Position numbers and translations under genes: made by a program
Shown here: positions 45,235 through 54,789 of the stretch, one piece after another
Position numbering within the stretch: the first letter of the stretch is position 1
Layout: each line of letters opens with the position of its first letter
Notes under the pieces: model-generated
The model's database searches: none
What the model was told of the DNA's origin: nothing
Seen by the model: only the letters and a program-made list of their open reading frames with translations
Origin: Enterococcus saccharolyticus subsp. saccharolyticus
GTDB lineage: Bacteria; Bacillota; Bacilli; Lactobacillales; Enterococcaceae
Direction of reading: 5' to 3'
Assembly (NCBI RefSeq): GCF_029023825.1
Contig: NZ_CP118957.1
Coordinates: 185,001-249,000 of the forward strand
Length of the DNA stretch: 64,000 nt

Positions 45235-46986
45235 TTGGCAAATATATCTTCACCAATTATTTATGATTTTGAATATACAAAAGATGAAATATTAAATTTG
45301 GAAACCAAGATTTTAAATGAGACGCATGAAAAATACCTTTTACGTTATCCAACTGTATATATTGTAAATGATGGCGAGCAAAAAAATAATTACTCTATCT
45401 ACATAGGAGAAACGACCAATATTAAACGCCGAACGCTTGAGCATTTATCAAATGAGTTACAGACAAGAGAAGATTGGCAAAAATTTGCTTCTTCAAAAAG
45501 TGCAAGAATGTTTGTGATAGGACATGATCATTTTAATAAGTCTTTAACTTTGGATATTGAGAATAAATTAATGCAATATTTATCAAGTGTAGATACTGTG
45601 CAATATGTGCATAATCGTCGAACGAATCAGCAACAAGAATATTTTTCTTCGGATAAAATGGAAGAAATTTTCTCGAAAATTTGGCGAAAATTACATCAAA
45701 GCAATAAAGAACTGTTTCCTTTAGAACGTGTGATTCAGGATTCTGCTTTATTTAAAGCCTCCCCCTTTCATAAATTATCCAAAGAACAATTTGAAGCTAA
45801 AGATCAAATTATTTTAAAAATTGAAGAAGCGTTAAATCGTAATAAAACTGGACAACTGATACTAGTCGGAGGAGAAGCCGGGTCAGGTAAGACGGTATTA
45901 ATGAGCAGTTTATTTTATGATTTATTTCAGTTAGCTGGTGAAAATAGTGACAATCTTATTTTAAAAGGAAGTTCTCAGTACTTGCTAGTCAATCATGAAC
46001 AGCAATTAAAAGTTTATCAGCAGATAGCTGAAAAATTAGGGATGTCATCAAAACAATCGGATAAAGTTGGCAAACCAACCTCATTTATCAATAATCATTC
46101 AGAAGAAGAAAAGGTAGATGTTATTATTGTTGATGAAGCACATTTACTTTGGACACAAGGAAAACAGTCTTATCGTGGTCAGAATCAATTAAAAGATTTG
46201 TTAGTACGTGCGAAAGTTGTAGTAGCTGTTTTTGATAATAATCAGGTTCTTTCACGAGAACAATATTGGGCTGAAGATGAGTTAGGTTATATTGTGAATC
46301 AAACGAATCTCTACGGCAATTACATTCATTTAGAAAATCAAATGCGAATCAACGGTAATGAACAAACTGTTGATTGGATTCGTCATTTGGTAGATCATCA
46401 AGAGATTAAAAAAATTCCACAAGATGAAAAGTATGATTTAAGAGTATTTGATTCACCAGAAAAAATGTTCCAAGCAATCAAAGAAAAAGCGAAAAATCAA
46501 CATGCAGGTATTTCCCGTATGCTGGCAACGTTTGATTGGGAATATATCGATAAAAAAACGCCTAGTGATAGAGACTACTGGGATGTTTCGATTGGGGATT
46601 TTTCATTACCCTGGAACTTACAGTTACCACAAACTAAGGAATTGAAACGTAAAAATAAAAAACTAGCTTGGGCAGAGCAAGAACAAACTATTGGTGAGGT
46701 AGGTTCTACATTCACTATTCAGGGGTTTGATTTGAATTATGCGGGTGTCATTATTGGCCCTTCTGTGAAGTATCGTGACGGAAAAATTGTTTTTGATCGA
46801 GCAGCTAGTAAGAACAAAAAAGCTACACAACAAAGAACGATAAAAGATGAAAAAGTTTATTTATCCGATACGTTGCTTAAGAATGAATTGAATGTTTTAT
46901 TGACAAGAGGTGTAAATGGCTTATATTTGTATGCGGTAGATGAGGCATTGCAAGAGAAGTTAATAGACGCAAAGAATGGAGTATGA
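45235..46986 (+). CDS. GIY-YIG nuclease fused to DUF2075 (Schlafen-group-3-like) helicase
   Basis: About 583 aa. The N-terminal 120 residues form a GIY-YIG nuclease: PTVYIVND, then YSIYIGETTNIKRRTLEHL with the catalytic Tyr and Arg, and a metal-binding Glu candidate in LDIENKLMQYL. From about 205 comes the DUF2075 ATPase: Walker A VGGEAGSGKTVL, Walker B VDVIIVDEAH, a QMRINGN arginine motif, and NVLLTRGVNGLYLY at the end. I start at TTG 45235 because GGAAAGGAAGTG lies just upstream; ATG 45196 has no ribosome site. Stop overlaps the MazG-like gene (ATGA). Probably cuts or unwinds nucleic acid; a defence role is suspected. Confidence 0.85.
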   Translation: MANISSPIIYDFEYTKDEILNLETKILNETHEKYLLRYPTVYIVNDGEQKNNYSIYIGETTNIKRRTLEHLSNELQTREDWQKFASSKSARMFVIGHDHFNKSLTLDIENKLMQYLSSVDTVQYVHNRRTNQQQEYFSSDKMEEIFSKIWRKLHQSNKELFPLERVIQDSALFKASPFHKLSKEQFEAKDQIILKIEEALNRNKTGQLILVGGEAGSGKTVLMSSLFYDLFQLAGENSDNLILKGSSQYLLVNHEQQLKVYQQIAEKLGMSSKQSDKVGKPTSFINNHSEEEKVDVIIVDEAHLLWTQGKQSYRGQNQLKDLLVRAKVVVAVFDNNQVLSREQYWAEDELGYIVNQTNLYGNYIHLENQMRINGNEQTVDWIRHLVDHQEIKKIPQDEKYDLRVFDSPEKMFQAIKEKAKNQHAGISRMLATFDWEYIDKKTPSDRDYWDVSIGDFSLPWNLQLPQTKELKRKNKKLAWAEQEQTIGEVGSTFTIQGFDLNYAGVIIGPSVKYRDGKIVFDRAASKNKKATQQRTIKDEKVYLSDTLLKNELNVLLTRGVNGLYLYAVDEALQEKLIDAKNGV

Positions 46987-47324
46987 AAAATATGAATGAA
47001 TTAAGTTTGAAGAAAATTAATCAATTTCGCGATGATCGTAATTGGCGTCAATTTCATAATGAAAAAGATTTAGCGATTTCTATTTCTCTAGAAGCTTCCG
47101 AATTATTGGAACTTTTTCAATGGAAATCATCAGAAGAAGTTGTAGATCATAAAAGAGAACGAATCGAAGAAGAATTAGCAGATGTCTTAATTTATTCATG
47201 TATGTTAGCCGATAATTTAAATATGGATTTAGATGATATCATTGCTAAAAAATTAGAAAAAAACAATCAAAAATATCCAGTAAATAAAAGTTTTGGAAGT
47301 AATTCAAAATATGATGAGTTGTAA
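46983..47324 (+). CDS. MazG-like nucleotide pyrophosphohydrolase
   Basis: 113 aa all-helical NTP pyrophosphatase of the MazG-like / dCTP-pyrophosphatase type. The magnesium-binding EExxE...ExxD layout is seen in SLEASELLELFQW (about 37-49) and RIEEELADVLIYSCML (about 61-76). Its ATG overlaps the stop of the nuclease-helicase gene by four bases, so the two are made together. In related contexts such enzymes hydrolyse non-standard or alarm nucleotides, which fits a stress or phage response, but this is inference. Confidence 0.87.
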   Translation: MKNMNELSLKKINQFRDDRNWRQFHNEKDLAISISLEASELLELFQWKSSEEVVDHKRERIEEELADVLIYSCMLADNLNMDLDDIIAKKLEKNNQKYPVNKSFGSNSKYDEL

Positions 47325-47364
47325 AAAATATAGAAAGAATTAAATGAGAAGGTATATTAAAAAA

Positions 47365-47413
47365 TGGATAGGTTTCTATTATCTTTATAAATTAGAATCC
47401 TATCCGTTGTTTT
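47365..47413 (+). terminator. Hairpin after the nuclease-helicase/MazG pair
   Basis: GGATAGGTTTC pairs with GAATCCTATCC (one mismatch) around a 22-base loop, followed by a weak GTTGTTTTA tract. Confidence 0.55.
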
Positions 47414-47486
47414 ATATGTTAGGTCGCATAAAAGTGTACAATAAATTTCAAGAAGATTCTTAGTACACTAGAAGGGGGACATATCT

Positions 47487-47795
47487 ATGAAGCGCATCTT
47501 AAATGAAGATTTAATTTATGAAGTTCTTTCTGCTGTAGAAGAAATACCCAAGGGCTGTGTTGCTACATACGGGCAAATAGCTAGTTTGATTGGTAGAGAC
47601 AAAAATGCCAGACTTGTTGGTAGAGTCCTTAGTATGGCTGAATATTATGGGAAGTACCCTTGCCATCGAGTGGTGAATCATGCCGGTCGCTTGGTTCCAG
47701 GTTGGGTTGAACAAGCCGAGTTATTACATAATGAAGGTGTTTTTTTGAAAGACACAGGGTATGTGGATTTGAAAAAATATCAATGGGAGTGTTGA
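47487..47795 (+). CDS. Short MGMT-family (alkyltransferase-like) protein
   Basis: 102 aa, only the DNA-binding domain of O6-alkylguanine methyltransferases. The active-site motif YPCHRVVN keeps the Cys that true methyltransferases use, unlike ATL proteins, which have Trp there. VATYGQIASLIGRDKNARLVGRVLS holds the recognition helix and arginine finger. Proteins of this size act in alkylation repair or damage signalling. AGGGGGA ribosome site. Own transcript, with a hairpin before and a terminator after. Confidence 0.88.
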   Translation: MKRILNEDLIYEVLSAVEEIPKGCVATYGQIASLIGRDKNARLVGRVLSMAEYYGKYPCHRVVNHAGRLVPGWVEQAELLHNEGVFLKDTGYVDLKKYQWEC

Positions 47796-47860
47796 GAAGC
47801 GGATATTTAGGTGAATCTGTATATAATACAAGTTTTTTCTGAGAGAAAATGCCAGACAAT

Positions 47861-47906
47861 AAAAAAGAGTTAGGAATTTTTAACTACAAAGTTCCTAACG
47901 CTTTTT
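47861..47906 (+). terminator. Terminator after MGMT-family gene
   Basis: AAAAAG-GTTAGGAA pairs with TTCCTAAC-CTTTTT with one mismatch, T-rich end. Confidence 0.75.
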
Positions 47907-47908
47907 AG

Positions 47909-48107
47909 CTTAATTCCAATAATAAGTTCCTAATTTAGGTTATGTATACTGGTGCATTAAGGTCTTGTGTAAAGTGATTGTGATTAAATTACTTATTTTA
48001 GTAAGGTGTTTTAGGTGCGTGGATAAATCAAGTCTATTCATTAGTTGATGGGAGGACATATCTATACAATTAGAATTCAACTAATAGTAAAAATATTGTA
48101 TTGGAGC
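47909..48107. other. AT-rich gap without recognised gene
   Basis: About 200 bases (312 from the MGMT stop to the GNAT stop). It holds only a GGAGGACATATCTAT stretch at 48051-48065 repeating 12 bases of the MGMT leader (GGACATATCTAT at 47477-47488) but without a start codon or coding frame behind it. Confidence 0.4.
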
Positions 48108-48641
48108 TTACATATTTTTATATATCGAATATTGGCATTTTTTACAGTTTGAATTATCTGAAAATTTTTTGTATACAATTCCCTCATATTCGAAACCACT
48201 TTTTTTTAATACTCGCCCAGACTGTGGATTCATTGGATCATGAAATCCTTCTATTTTTTTTACAGCCGTATTCTCAAATAGATATGTAACAACTGCTGTA
48301 AGTGCTTCTGTCGTATACCCGTTAGACCACCACTGTTCACCAATTACATACCCAATTTCCATGATATTTTCTTCTTTATTGTAGTGTGTAACTGTGATAG
48401 ATCCAATCAATGTCTCGCTAACAGAAAGTTCGATACCCCAGTCAAAAAAATTAGGATCAGAATATTTTAGCAATCTTTTAGAAATGCTTTTTTCGACTGA
48501 AGCAATATTTGAATGTGGTTCCCAAGTGAGGAAATGAGTTACTTTTTTATTTGAAGCCCAATTATTATACATCTGAATAGCGTCATTCAATTCAAATTTC
48601 CTTAAAATCAATCTTTCTGTAATTATGGTATGTGTTCCCAT
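48108..48641 (-). CDS. RimJ/RimL-type GNAT acetyltransferase
   Basis: 177 aa. TERLILRKFELNDA at the start, GSITVTHYNKEENIMEIGYVIGEQWWSNGYTTEALTAV pattern (about 85-125) with the Q/RxxGxG-like acetyl-CoA loop in degenerate form, and NPQSGRVLKKSGF near the C-terminus, as in ribosomal-protein N-acetyltransferase-like enzymes. ATG 48641 has AGGAGG upstream; the longer frame does not. Substrate unknown. Its gene follows guaA on the same strand, after the guaA terminator. Confidence 0.85.
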   Translation of the reverse strand: MGTHTIITERLILRKFELNDAIQMYNNWASNKKVTHFLTWEPHSNIASVEKSISKRLLKYSDPNFFDWGIELSVSETLIGSITVTHYNKEENIMEIGYVIGEQWWSNGYTTEALTAVVTYLFENTAVKKIEGFHDPMNPQSGRVLKKSGFEYEGIVYKKFSDNSNCKKCQYSIYKNM

Positions 48642-48692
48642 ACTTATACCTCCTATAAGCCTAAAATATTCCAATCAATTAAACAAAGAAAA

Positions 48693-48731
48693 TAAAAAAA
48701 TCCCCGCTAAGAATTTTCTTTGCGGGAATCT
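48693..48731 (-). terminator. Terminator of guaA
   Basis: On the minus strand ATTCCCGC and GCGGGGAT pair with inner AAGAA/TTCTT pairing, followed by seven T. It separates guaA from the GNAT gene. Confidence 0.85.
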
Positions 48732-48816
48732 ATTTTATTTTTGATTGATAGTTATCTTTTTACACTAACTGAAAAGCTGTTAAAGCAAGATATATCGTTC
48801 AATTTATGTTTATGAA

Positions 48817-50382
48817 TTATTCCCACTCCACTGTTGAAGGTGGTTTGCTCGTAATATCATACACAATTCGATTCACGTGTGCGACTTCGTTTACGATGCG
48901 AACAGAGATTTTTTGCAAGACATCCCATGGGACACGAGCAAAATCAGCGGTCATCCCATCGATTGATGTTACGGCACGGATACCAACTGTGTAGTCGTAG
49001 GTACGGCCATCGCCCATTACACCAACTGAACGGATACCTGGTAAGACTGTGAAGTATTGCCAGATGTCACGGTCTAAGCCGGCTGCGGCAATTTCTTCAC
49101 GCAAGATAGCGTCCGAGTCACGTACGATTTCTAATTTTTCTTCCGTGATTTCGCCCAATACACGGATACCTAAACCAGGACCAGGGAATGGTTGGCGCCA
49201 TACGATAGAGTCTGGCATACCTAATTCAGTACCTAATGCACGAACTTCGTCTTTAAATAATGTATCAAGAGGTTCAATTAAAGCAAATTGCATGTCTTCT
49301 GGTAATCCACCTACATTATGGTGAGATTTAATTGTTTGTGCTGTTTCAGTACCAGATTCAATGATGTCTGTATACAACGTACCTTGTGCTAAGAAGGCAA
49401 CACTGCCATCGCTGGCAATTTTCGTTGCTTCGTCATCAAAGACATAGACAAATTCGTTACCGATGATTTTACGTTTTTCTTCTGGGTCAGAAACGCCAGC
49501 TAATTTTGATAAGAAGCGATCATGTGCATCGACTTTAACGATGTTTAGGCCAAATTTTCCGCCTAACATTTCCATTACTTGTTCTGCTTCGCCTTTACGT
49601 AATAGGCCATGATCGACAAAGATACATGTTAATTGATCACCGATAGCTTTTTGTAATAACACACCAACAACAGAAGAATCCACACCGCCGGATAAACCAA
49701 GCAATACTTTTTTATCGCCAACAGTTTGACGAATTTCTTCAATTTTCATGTCGATGAAGTTTTCCATGCTCCAGTCACCTGTACATTGACAAACATCTAA
49801 TGCAAAGTGTTTTAATAAATCATTTCCGTATTCAGAATGACGTACTTCTGGATGGAATTGCACGCCATACATTTGGCGCTCGCTGTTTTGGATTGAAGCG
49901 ATTGGGCAATCTTTACTTGTTGCTACTGTTTCAAATCCTTCTGGTGCTTGTGTTACTAAGTCACCATGACTCATCCAAACGGTTTGTTTTTCAGGAGTGC
50001 TTGCAAATAATTGAGCAGCTTTATCCGTAATTTCTAATTCCGCTTTTCCGTATTCTTTGTTTTTAGCAGGTTCAACTTTACCACCTAATTTGTAAGTGAT
50101 TAATTGCATGCCGTAGCAAATACCTAAAACTGGAATCCCTAACTCAAAAATTTCTTCGTCAATACCAAAAGAACCGTCGTCATACACACTATTTGGTCCA
50201 CCTGACAAGATGATTCCTTTAGGATTGATGGCTTTCACTTCTTCAGCAGTAATACGATGGCTCAATAATTCAGAAAAGACACCGAATTCGCGAATACGAC
50301 GTGTAATCAGTTGGTTGTACTGGCTACCGTAGTCTAACACGATAATCTTTTCAACGTTTGGCAAGTTGTCAACGTTTGTCAC
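48817..50382 (-). CDS. guaA: GMP synthase (glutamine-hydrolysing)
   Basis: 521 aa. Converts XMP to GMP with glutamine and ATP. Class I amidotransferase domain: [12 protein letters not shown], nucleophile Cys in [10 protein letters not shown] (about 88), HPEVRHS. ATP pyrophosphatase domain: PP-loop [12 protein letters not shown] (about 230-241), then [16 protein letters not shown] and the C-terminal dimer region ending [10 protein letters not shown], all intact. The start is GTG. No purine riboswitch was recognised in the 112 bases upstream, which carry only a small GCCTC/GAGGC hairpin. Lies downstream of coaA on the same strand. Confidence 0.97.
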   Translation of the reverse strand: MTNVDNLPNVEKIIVLDYGSQYNQLITRRIREFGVFSELLSHRITAEEVKAINPKGIILSGGPNSVYDDGSFGIDEEIFELGIPVLGICYGMQLITYKLGGKVEPAKNKEYGKAELEITDKAAQLFASTPEKQTVWMSHGDLVTQAPEGFETVATSKDCPIASIQNSERQMYGVQFHPEVRHSEYGNDLLKHFALDVCQCTGDWSMENFIDMKIEEIRQTVGDKKVLLGLSGGVDSSVVGVLLQKAIGDQLTCIFVDHGLLRKGEAEQVMEMLGGKFGLNIVKVDAHDRFLSKLAGVSDPEEKRKIIGNEFVYVFDDEATKIASDGSVAFLAQGTLYTDIIESGTETAQTIKSHHNVGGLPEDMQFALIEPLDTLFKDEVRALGTELGMPDSIVWRQPFPGPGLGIRVLGEITEEKLEIVRDSDAILREEIAAAGLDRDIWQYFTVLPGIRSVGVMGDGRTYDYTVGIRAVTSIDGMTADFARVPWDVLQKISVRIVNEVAHVNRIVYDITSKPPSTVEWE

Positions 50383-50494
50383 AATAAATTACCCCTATTC
50401 TATTTGATTTATGAAAAATAAATTTTCAAACGAAAATGAACTGCCTCCATGATAAATGAGGCGTATGAAATTTGCAAAAACAATGGATTGATTC

Positions 50495-51418
50495 TCAATA
50501 TTTTCTTAAAAAGACTTGGTCAATCTCATGATTTGCTGTTTTATGGAGAATAATATCTGCTCGACTCCGCGTTGGCAAGATATATTCCGTTAAATTCTTT
50601 AGATTGACATTTTTCCAAACCGATTGTGCCATTTCAAGGGCATCTTGTCGGTCGCCAATCGCGAACTTGTAATAATAATTAGTAGGATCTTGAAAAGCGG
50701 TATCTAAGAGTGATTCAAACCGTTCTAGATACCAGGTTTCAATCAATTTGGGTGCAGCATCCACAAAAATTGAGAAATCAAAGAAATCACTCACATAAAT
50801 TTGTTGGTTTGCGGGTAGCTGTAACACATTAATTCCTTCGACAATCAGAATATCCGGTTGCGAAATAGTTTCAAACTCACCATCCACAATATCGTAGACT
50901 TGATGTGAGTAAGTGGGAATTTGAAGGTTATCTTCTCCAGACTTCACACTATTTAAAAATTGAATCAAACGTTCCATGTCATAACTTTCAGGAAACCCTT
51001 TGCGCTCCATCAAACCGCGCTCTAATAAGACACGATTCGGATGTAAAAAACCATCTGTCGTGATTAATTGAACGTTATGGCGTGGAAATAAGCGTGCTAG
51101 TAATGTTTGCACTAAACGTGCCGTTGTACTTTTACCTACCGCAACACTTCCAGCGATACCAATAATAAATGGTGGAACTTTGACATAACGATGTAAAAAA
51201 AGACCTTTACTTAACGTCAGTGATTCATACTCTTTCATGTATAAATGAATCATATGACATAAAGGAATGTAAACATCTTCTACGTCTTGCATGGAGATGC
51301 GGTCATTTAAACTTTTGATATTATCTAATTCAGCTTGTGTTAAGGGCATGTGTTCTCTTGTGTAAAACCCTTGCCATTCTTCACGAGGAATTTGATAGTA
51401 ATTCATCTGTTCCTTCAT
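50495..51418 (-). CDS. coaA: Pantothenate kinase, type I
   Basis: 307 aa. First step of coenzyme A synthesis, phosphorylating pantothenate. Opening YYQIPREEWQGFY, P-loop IIGIAGSVAVGKSTTARLV (about 88-106), LITTDGFLHPNRVLLERGLMERKGFPES (substrate loop), and LIVEGINVLQLP are diagnostic of bacterial CoaA. Full length. The ATG at 51418 is preceded by GGGGG; a second ATG four codons in is also possible. Divergent from the methyltransferase gene at 51584. Confidence 0.96.
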   Translation of the reverse strand: MKEQMNYYQIPREEWQGFYTREHMPLTQAELDNIKSLNDRISMQDVEDVYIPLCHMIHLYMKEYESLTLSKGLFLHRYVKVPPFIIGIAGSVAVGKSTTARLVQTLLARLFPRHNVQLITTDGFLHPNRVLLERGLMERKGFPESYDMERLIQFLNSVKSGEDNLQIPTYSHQVYDIVDGEFETISQPDILIVEGINVLQLPANQQIYVSDFFDFSIFVDAAPKLIETWYLERFESLLDTAFQDPTNYYYKFAIGDRQDALEMAQSVWKNVNLKNLTEYILPTRSRADIILHKTANHEIDQVFLRKY

Positions 51419-51583
51419 CGGAAACCCCCTTCAATCACTCGAAAATAGTGTAACACAAAAACAGAAGGTCTTACAGAAGAAGTCGTGAAAAATACAAAAT
51501 TCTCTTACAGAAAAGAAAAGATAGTTTACAAGGAATTTTTTTTCGGTATGATGGAAGAAAATAGATGATAAAAGAGGGACGAC

Positions 51584-52189
51584 ATGAGTAATCATTATTA
51601 TAGTCAAAAACCAGATACCGCGCATGATTTTGAAGAGTGGGATTTTGAATTAAAAGGGAAGAAATTTCGTTTTGTGACCGATAGTGGTGTTTTTTCACGA
51701 GACACGGTAGATTATGGTTCTCGCGTGTTGATTGATGCGTTTGAATGGGACGAATTACCCGAAGGCACGATCTTAGATTTAGGCTGTGGCTACGGTCCAA
51801 TTGGGTTATCTTTAGCGTATGCTAGTGGTCGTTTGGTGGAAATGGTGGATGTGAATGAACGTGCCGTTGATTTGGCACAAGGGAATGCCACACGCAACCA
51901 AATTGAGACGGTTGACATTCACACGTCCTATATTTACGAAGATTTACATCACGAAACGTATGCGGCGATTTTAAGTAATCCACCGATTCGTGCAGGGAAA
52001 CAAGTGGTGCATGAAATTTTAACTGAGGCGTATCCGCGTTTGAAAACTGGTGGCACATTAACCATTGTGATTCAGAAAAAACAAGGTGCGCCAAGTGCAC
52101 AAAAGAAAATGCAAGATACCTTTGGCAATGCAGAGATTATTAAAAAAGACAAAGGGTATTACATTATTCAAAGTGTGAAAGAAGACTAA
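51584..52189 (+). CDS. RsmC-like class I methyltransferase
   Basis: 201 aa SAM-dependent methyltransferase of the 16S rRNA G1207 (RsmC) / YbxB type. SAM motif I LDLGCGYGPIGLSLA (about 66-80), acidic motif II in VEMVDVNERAVDLA, and the catalytic NPPIRAGK (about 129-136), which marks N2-guanine methyltransferases. It is the single-domain length seen in Firmicutes, against the two-domain E. coli RsmC. AAAGAGGGACGAC ribosome site; terminator follows. Confidence 0.88.
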   Translation: MSNHYYSQKPDTAHDFEEWDFELKGKKFRFVTDSGVFSRDTVDYGSRVLIDAFEWDELPEGTILDLGCGYGPIGLSLAYASGRLVEMVDVNERAVDLAQGNATRNQIETVDIHTSYIYEDLHHETYAAILSNPPIRAGKQVVHEILTEAYPRLKTGGTLTIVIQKKQGAPSAQKKMQDTFGNAEIIKKDKGYYIIQSVKED

Positions 52190-52195
52190 GAAAAT

Positions 52196-52227
52196 GACGA
52201 CAATCGCAAATGATTGTCGTTTTTTTT
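52196..52227 (+). terminator. Terminator after methyltransferase gene
   Basis: GACGACAATC pairs with GATTGTCGT(T) around GCAAAT, then eight T. Confidence 0.9.
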
Positions 52228-52278
52228 CGCAAATTTTGCTAAACTGAGCTTGAGAATATAGAAAGAGAGGAGTAGGAC

Positions 52279-53298
52279 ATGAAGCTAACGATTCGACAAA
52301 TTGCCGAAATGGCGGGTGTTTCGGTGACGACCGTATCACAAATTTTAAATAACAAAGGTAGTCGCTTTAGTGATGCGACCCGAAAAAAAGTATTAGATAT
52401 TGTGAATGAGCATCAATACAAGCCTGATTTTTTTGCTTCGAATTTAATTACGCGTCATTCGAAAACAATCGGGATGATTGTTCCAGATGTCACGGATTTC
52501 TTTTTTTCCAAAATTGTTGAAGGTGCTGAAAGTTACATGAATCCGTTAGGCTATATGTTGATTTTATGCAATTCACATCAAAGTTTGGAAAAAGAAAAGC
52601 AATTGTTGCAACAATTGGCGCATCGTGCCGTGGATGGCATTTTATTAGCTACGCCCAATCAGTTACCTGAAGAATTTAATTTACAGAGTTCGTTCTATCA
52701 TAAAATGCCAATGATTTTAATCGACCGTGGGATTAATCAACGTGAAGCAGGCCGTTTAATTGTCAAAGAATATGAAGGGGCGTATCAAGCGGTTAATTAT
52801 TTAATTTCGCAAGGGCATCGCAAGATTGGTTTGTTAAAAGAAAAAACAGGCTATTATCAACTAGAAGAGCGCTACAATGGGTATCGTCATGCATTAAAAG
52901 ACGCGGGGATTTCATTTAAACGTCATTGGGTGGTTGATGGTGAGTTAACAGTGGCTGGTGGGTACTTAGCGGCGAAAGAACTATTGCGCTCCAGAGATAT
53001 TACCGCTATTTTTTGTGGCAATGATGCAATGGCTATCGGTTGTTACCAAGCGATTTATGAAATAGGGAAAAAAGTGCCAGATGATATTTCAGTCGTGGGC
53101 TTTGATGGCTTGAAATTGTCTTCCTATACAACACCGCCGCTGACGACAGTGATGCAACCAACTTTTGATATTGGGTTCACGGCAGCCAAATTTTTAGTGG
53201 ATGCTATTGAGTTTCCAGAACGACGAATCCCAAATAAAATTTTTGATACAAAATTAATAATTCGTGAGAGCGTGAAGGATATTACAAACGTAAATTAA
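52279..53298 (+). CDS. LacI-family transcriptional regulator (RbsR-like)
   Basis: 339 aa. N-terminal HTH LTIRQIAEMAGVSVTTVSQILNNKG (residues 3-27) with hinge helix region, then a sugar-binding-protein-like domain (TIGMIVPDVTDFFFSKIVEGAE; VDGILLATPNQ; ITAIFCGNDAMAIGCYQAI; VGFDGLKLSSYTTPPLTTV), closest in style to ribose/purine-type repressors. GAGAGGAG ribosome site. It stands just before the nucleoside operon, so ribose or (deoxy)nucleoside response is plausible, but no LacI-type operator with a central CG was found at the pdp promoter. Confidence 0.88.
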   Translation: MKLTIRQIAEMAGVSVTTVSQILNNKGSRFSDATRKKVLDIVNEHQYKPDFFASNLITRHSKTIGMIVPDVTDFFFSKIVEGAESYMNPLGYMLILCNSHQSLEKEKQLLQQLAHRAVDGILLATPNQLPEEFNLQSSFYHKMPMILIDRGINQREAGRLIVKEYEGAYQAVNYLISQGHRKIGLLKEKTGYYQLEERYNGYRHALKDAGISFKRHWVVDGELTVAGGYLAAKELLRSRDITAIFCGNDAMAIGCYQAIYEIGKKVPDDISVVGFDGLKLSSYTTPPLTTVMQPTFDIGFTAAKFLVDAIEFPERRIPNKIFDTKLIIRESVKDITNVN

Positions 53299-53392
53299 GG
53301 GGAAAAGAAAAGGCTTAAGTTTACGTTTGACAATTCATTTGTTGTCATGTATTCTTGTTTTTGAAAAGGGTTACAAAACGTATCAATGTTAA

Positions 53393-53419
53393 GTAAAACA
53401 GTTTACTAAAGTGTTTTAC
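53393..53419. promoter_or_regulatory. Inverted repeat at the nucleoside operon promoter
   Basis: GTAAAACA (53393-53400), 11 bases, TGTTTTAC (53412-53419), perfect arms, placed over the -35 region of the TATAAT at 53437. A candidate repressor operator for the salvage operon. Confidence 0.5.
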
Positions 53420-53436
53420 CTAATGGAAAAGTATTG

Positions 53437-53442
53437 TATAAT
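53437..53442 (+). promoter_or_regulatory. -10 box of the nucleoside operon
   Basis: Perfect TATAAT 31 bases before the pdp ATG (53474). The -35 is poor (TTTTAC at 17-base spacing). Confidence 0.5.
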
Positions 53443-53473
53443 AGATGAGATGTAGGAAGTGAGGTTCAAGTCT

Positions 53474-54775
53474 ATGCGAATGGTGGATTTGATAGAAAAA
53501 AAACGCGATGGGGGCACATTGTCAGAAAAAGAGATTCAATATATTGTTAACGAATATACCGAGAATCGAATACCTGACTATCAAATGAGTGCATTGCTCA
53601 TGGCGATTTTTTATGAAGACATGACAGATGAAGAGATTACGGCATTGACGTTAGCAATGGCAAATTCTGGTGAAGTGATTGATTTATCATCAATCGATGG
53701 TATTAAAGTGGATAAACATTCAACCGGTGGTGTGGGTGATACGACAACTTTAATTTTAGCACCGCTTGTAGCAAGTGTTGGCGTACCAGTAGCAAAAATG
53801 TCCGGACGTGGATTAGGTTATACCGGTGGAACATTGGATAAATTAGAATCTATTCCTGGTTTCCAAATTGAATTGTCAGAAGAGAACTTTATAAAACTCG
53901 TCAACGAAAGCCAAGTGGCGGTTATTGGGCAAACTGGAAATTTAGCACCAGCAGATAAAAAACTCTATGCCTTACGTGATGTAACAGCAACTGTGAATTC
54001 GATTCCGTTAATTGCTAGTTCAATTATGAGTAAAAAAATTGCCGCCGGTGCCGATGCAATCGTCTTGGATGTTACAACTGGTGATGGCGCATTTATGAAA
54101 AATTTAGAAGATGCCCGTCGTTTAGCACATACAATGGTACGCATTGGAAAACTAGCGAATCGTCAAACCATGGCTGTTATTTCAGATATGTCACAACCAC
54201 TAGGTGAAGCAATTGGGAATAGTTTAGAAGTTGTCGAAGCGATTGAAACATTGCAAGGCAAAGGCCCAGAAGATTTAGTGGAAATGTGTTATGCCTTAGG
54301 AAGTCAAATGGTGGTTCTAGCGAAAAAAGCAGAGACTTTAGAAGAGGCGCGTCAGCTACTAAAAGAAGCGTTAGATTCAGGAGCAGCTTTAGAAAAATTC
54401 AAAGAGATGATTCGTAACCAAGGTGGAGACGCTTCGATTGTAGATGAACCAAACCGACTATTGACAGCGAAGTATGAACAAGCATTACCAGCAAAACAAT
54501 CTGGTGTGATGACAAAATTAGTTGCGAATGAATTAGGAATTGCGGCTATGATGTTAGGCGCAGGACGACGCACGAAAGAAGATGCGATTGATCATGCGGT
54601 TGGTTTGAAATTGCATAAAAAAGTGGGCGAAGCCATTCAAGAAGGTGACGCATTGTTAACCATTTATAGCAATACAGAAGATATTGAAGAAGTAAAAGCC
54701 TTATTGTATCAATATATTGAAATTGGTGAAACTGGAGAAGAACCTCCGTTAATTCATGAAATTATTACAGAATAG
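53474..54775 (+). CDS. pdp: Pyrimidine-nucleoside phosphorylase
   Basis: 433 aa, the same length as B. subtilis Pdp. Splits uridine, thymidine and deoxyuridine with phosphate. N-terminal helical domain ([19 protein letters not shown]), the phosphate/nucleoside site [13 protein letters not shown] (about 82-94), [20 protein letters not shown], and [21 protein letters not shown] (pyrimidine site) are all present. I start at ATG 53474 with GGAAGTGAGG upstream; the earlier GTG overlaps that site. First gene of the salvage operon; ribose- and deoxyribose-1-phosphate made here feed DeoB and DeoC. Confidence 0.96.
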   Translation: MRMVDLIEKKRDGGTLSEKEIQYIVNEYTENRIPDYQMSALLMAIFYEDMTDEEITALTLAMANSGEVIDLSSIDGIKVDKHSTGGVGDTTTLILAPLVASVGVPVAKMSGRGLGYTGGTLDKLESIPGFQIELSEENFIKLVNESQVAVIGQTGNLAPADKKLYALRDVTATVNSIPLIASSIMSKKIAAGADAIVLDVTTGDGAFMKNLEDARRLAHTMVRIGKLANRQTMAVISDMSQPLGEAIGNSLEVVEAIETLQGKGPEDLVEMCYALGSQMVVLAKKAETLEEARQLLKEALDSGAALEKFKEMIRNQGGDASIVDEPNRLLTAKYEQALPAKQSGVMTKLVANELGIAAMMLGAGRRTKEDAIDHAVGLKLHKKVGEAIQEGDALLTIYSNTEDIEEVKALLYQYIEIGETGEEPPLIHEIITE

Positions 54776-54789
54776 GACGTGTAAAAAAG

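Noticed and set aside
47477-48065. Twelve-base repeat GGACATATCTAT before the MGMT gene and again at 48054
   Set aside because: Similarity stops at the ribosome-site context; no coding sequence follows the second copy, so duplication of the gene is not supported.
50383-50494. Possible purine riboswitch before guaA
   Set aside because: The short region has only a small GCCTC/GAGGC hairpin and none of the purine-aptamer core that I would recognise.
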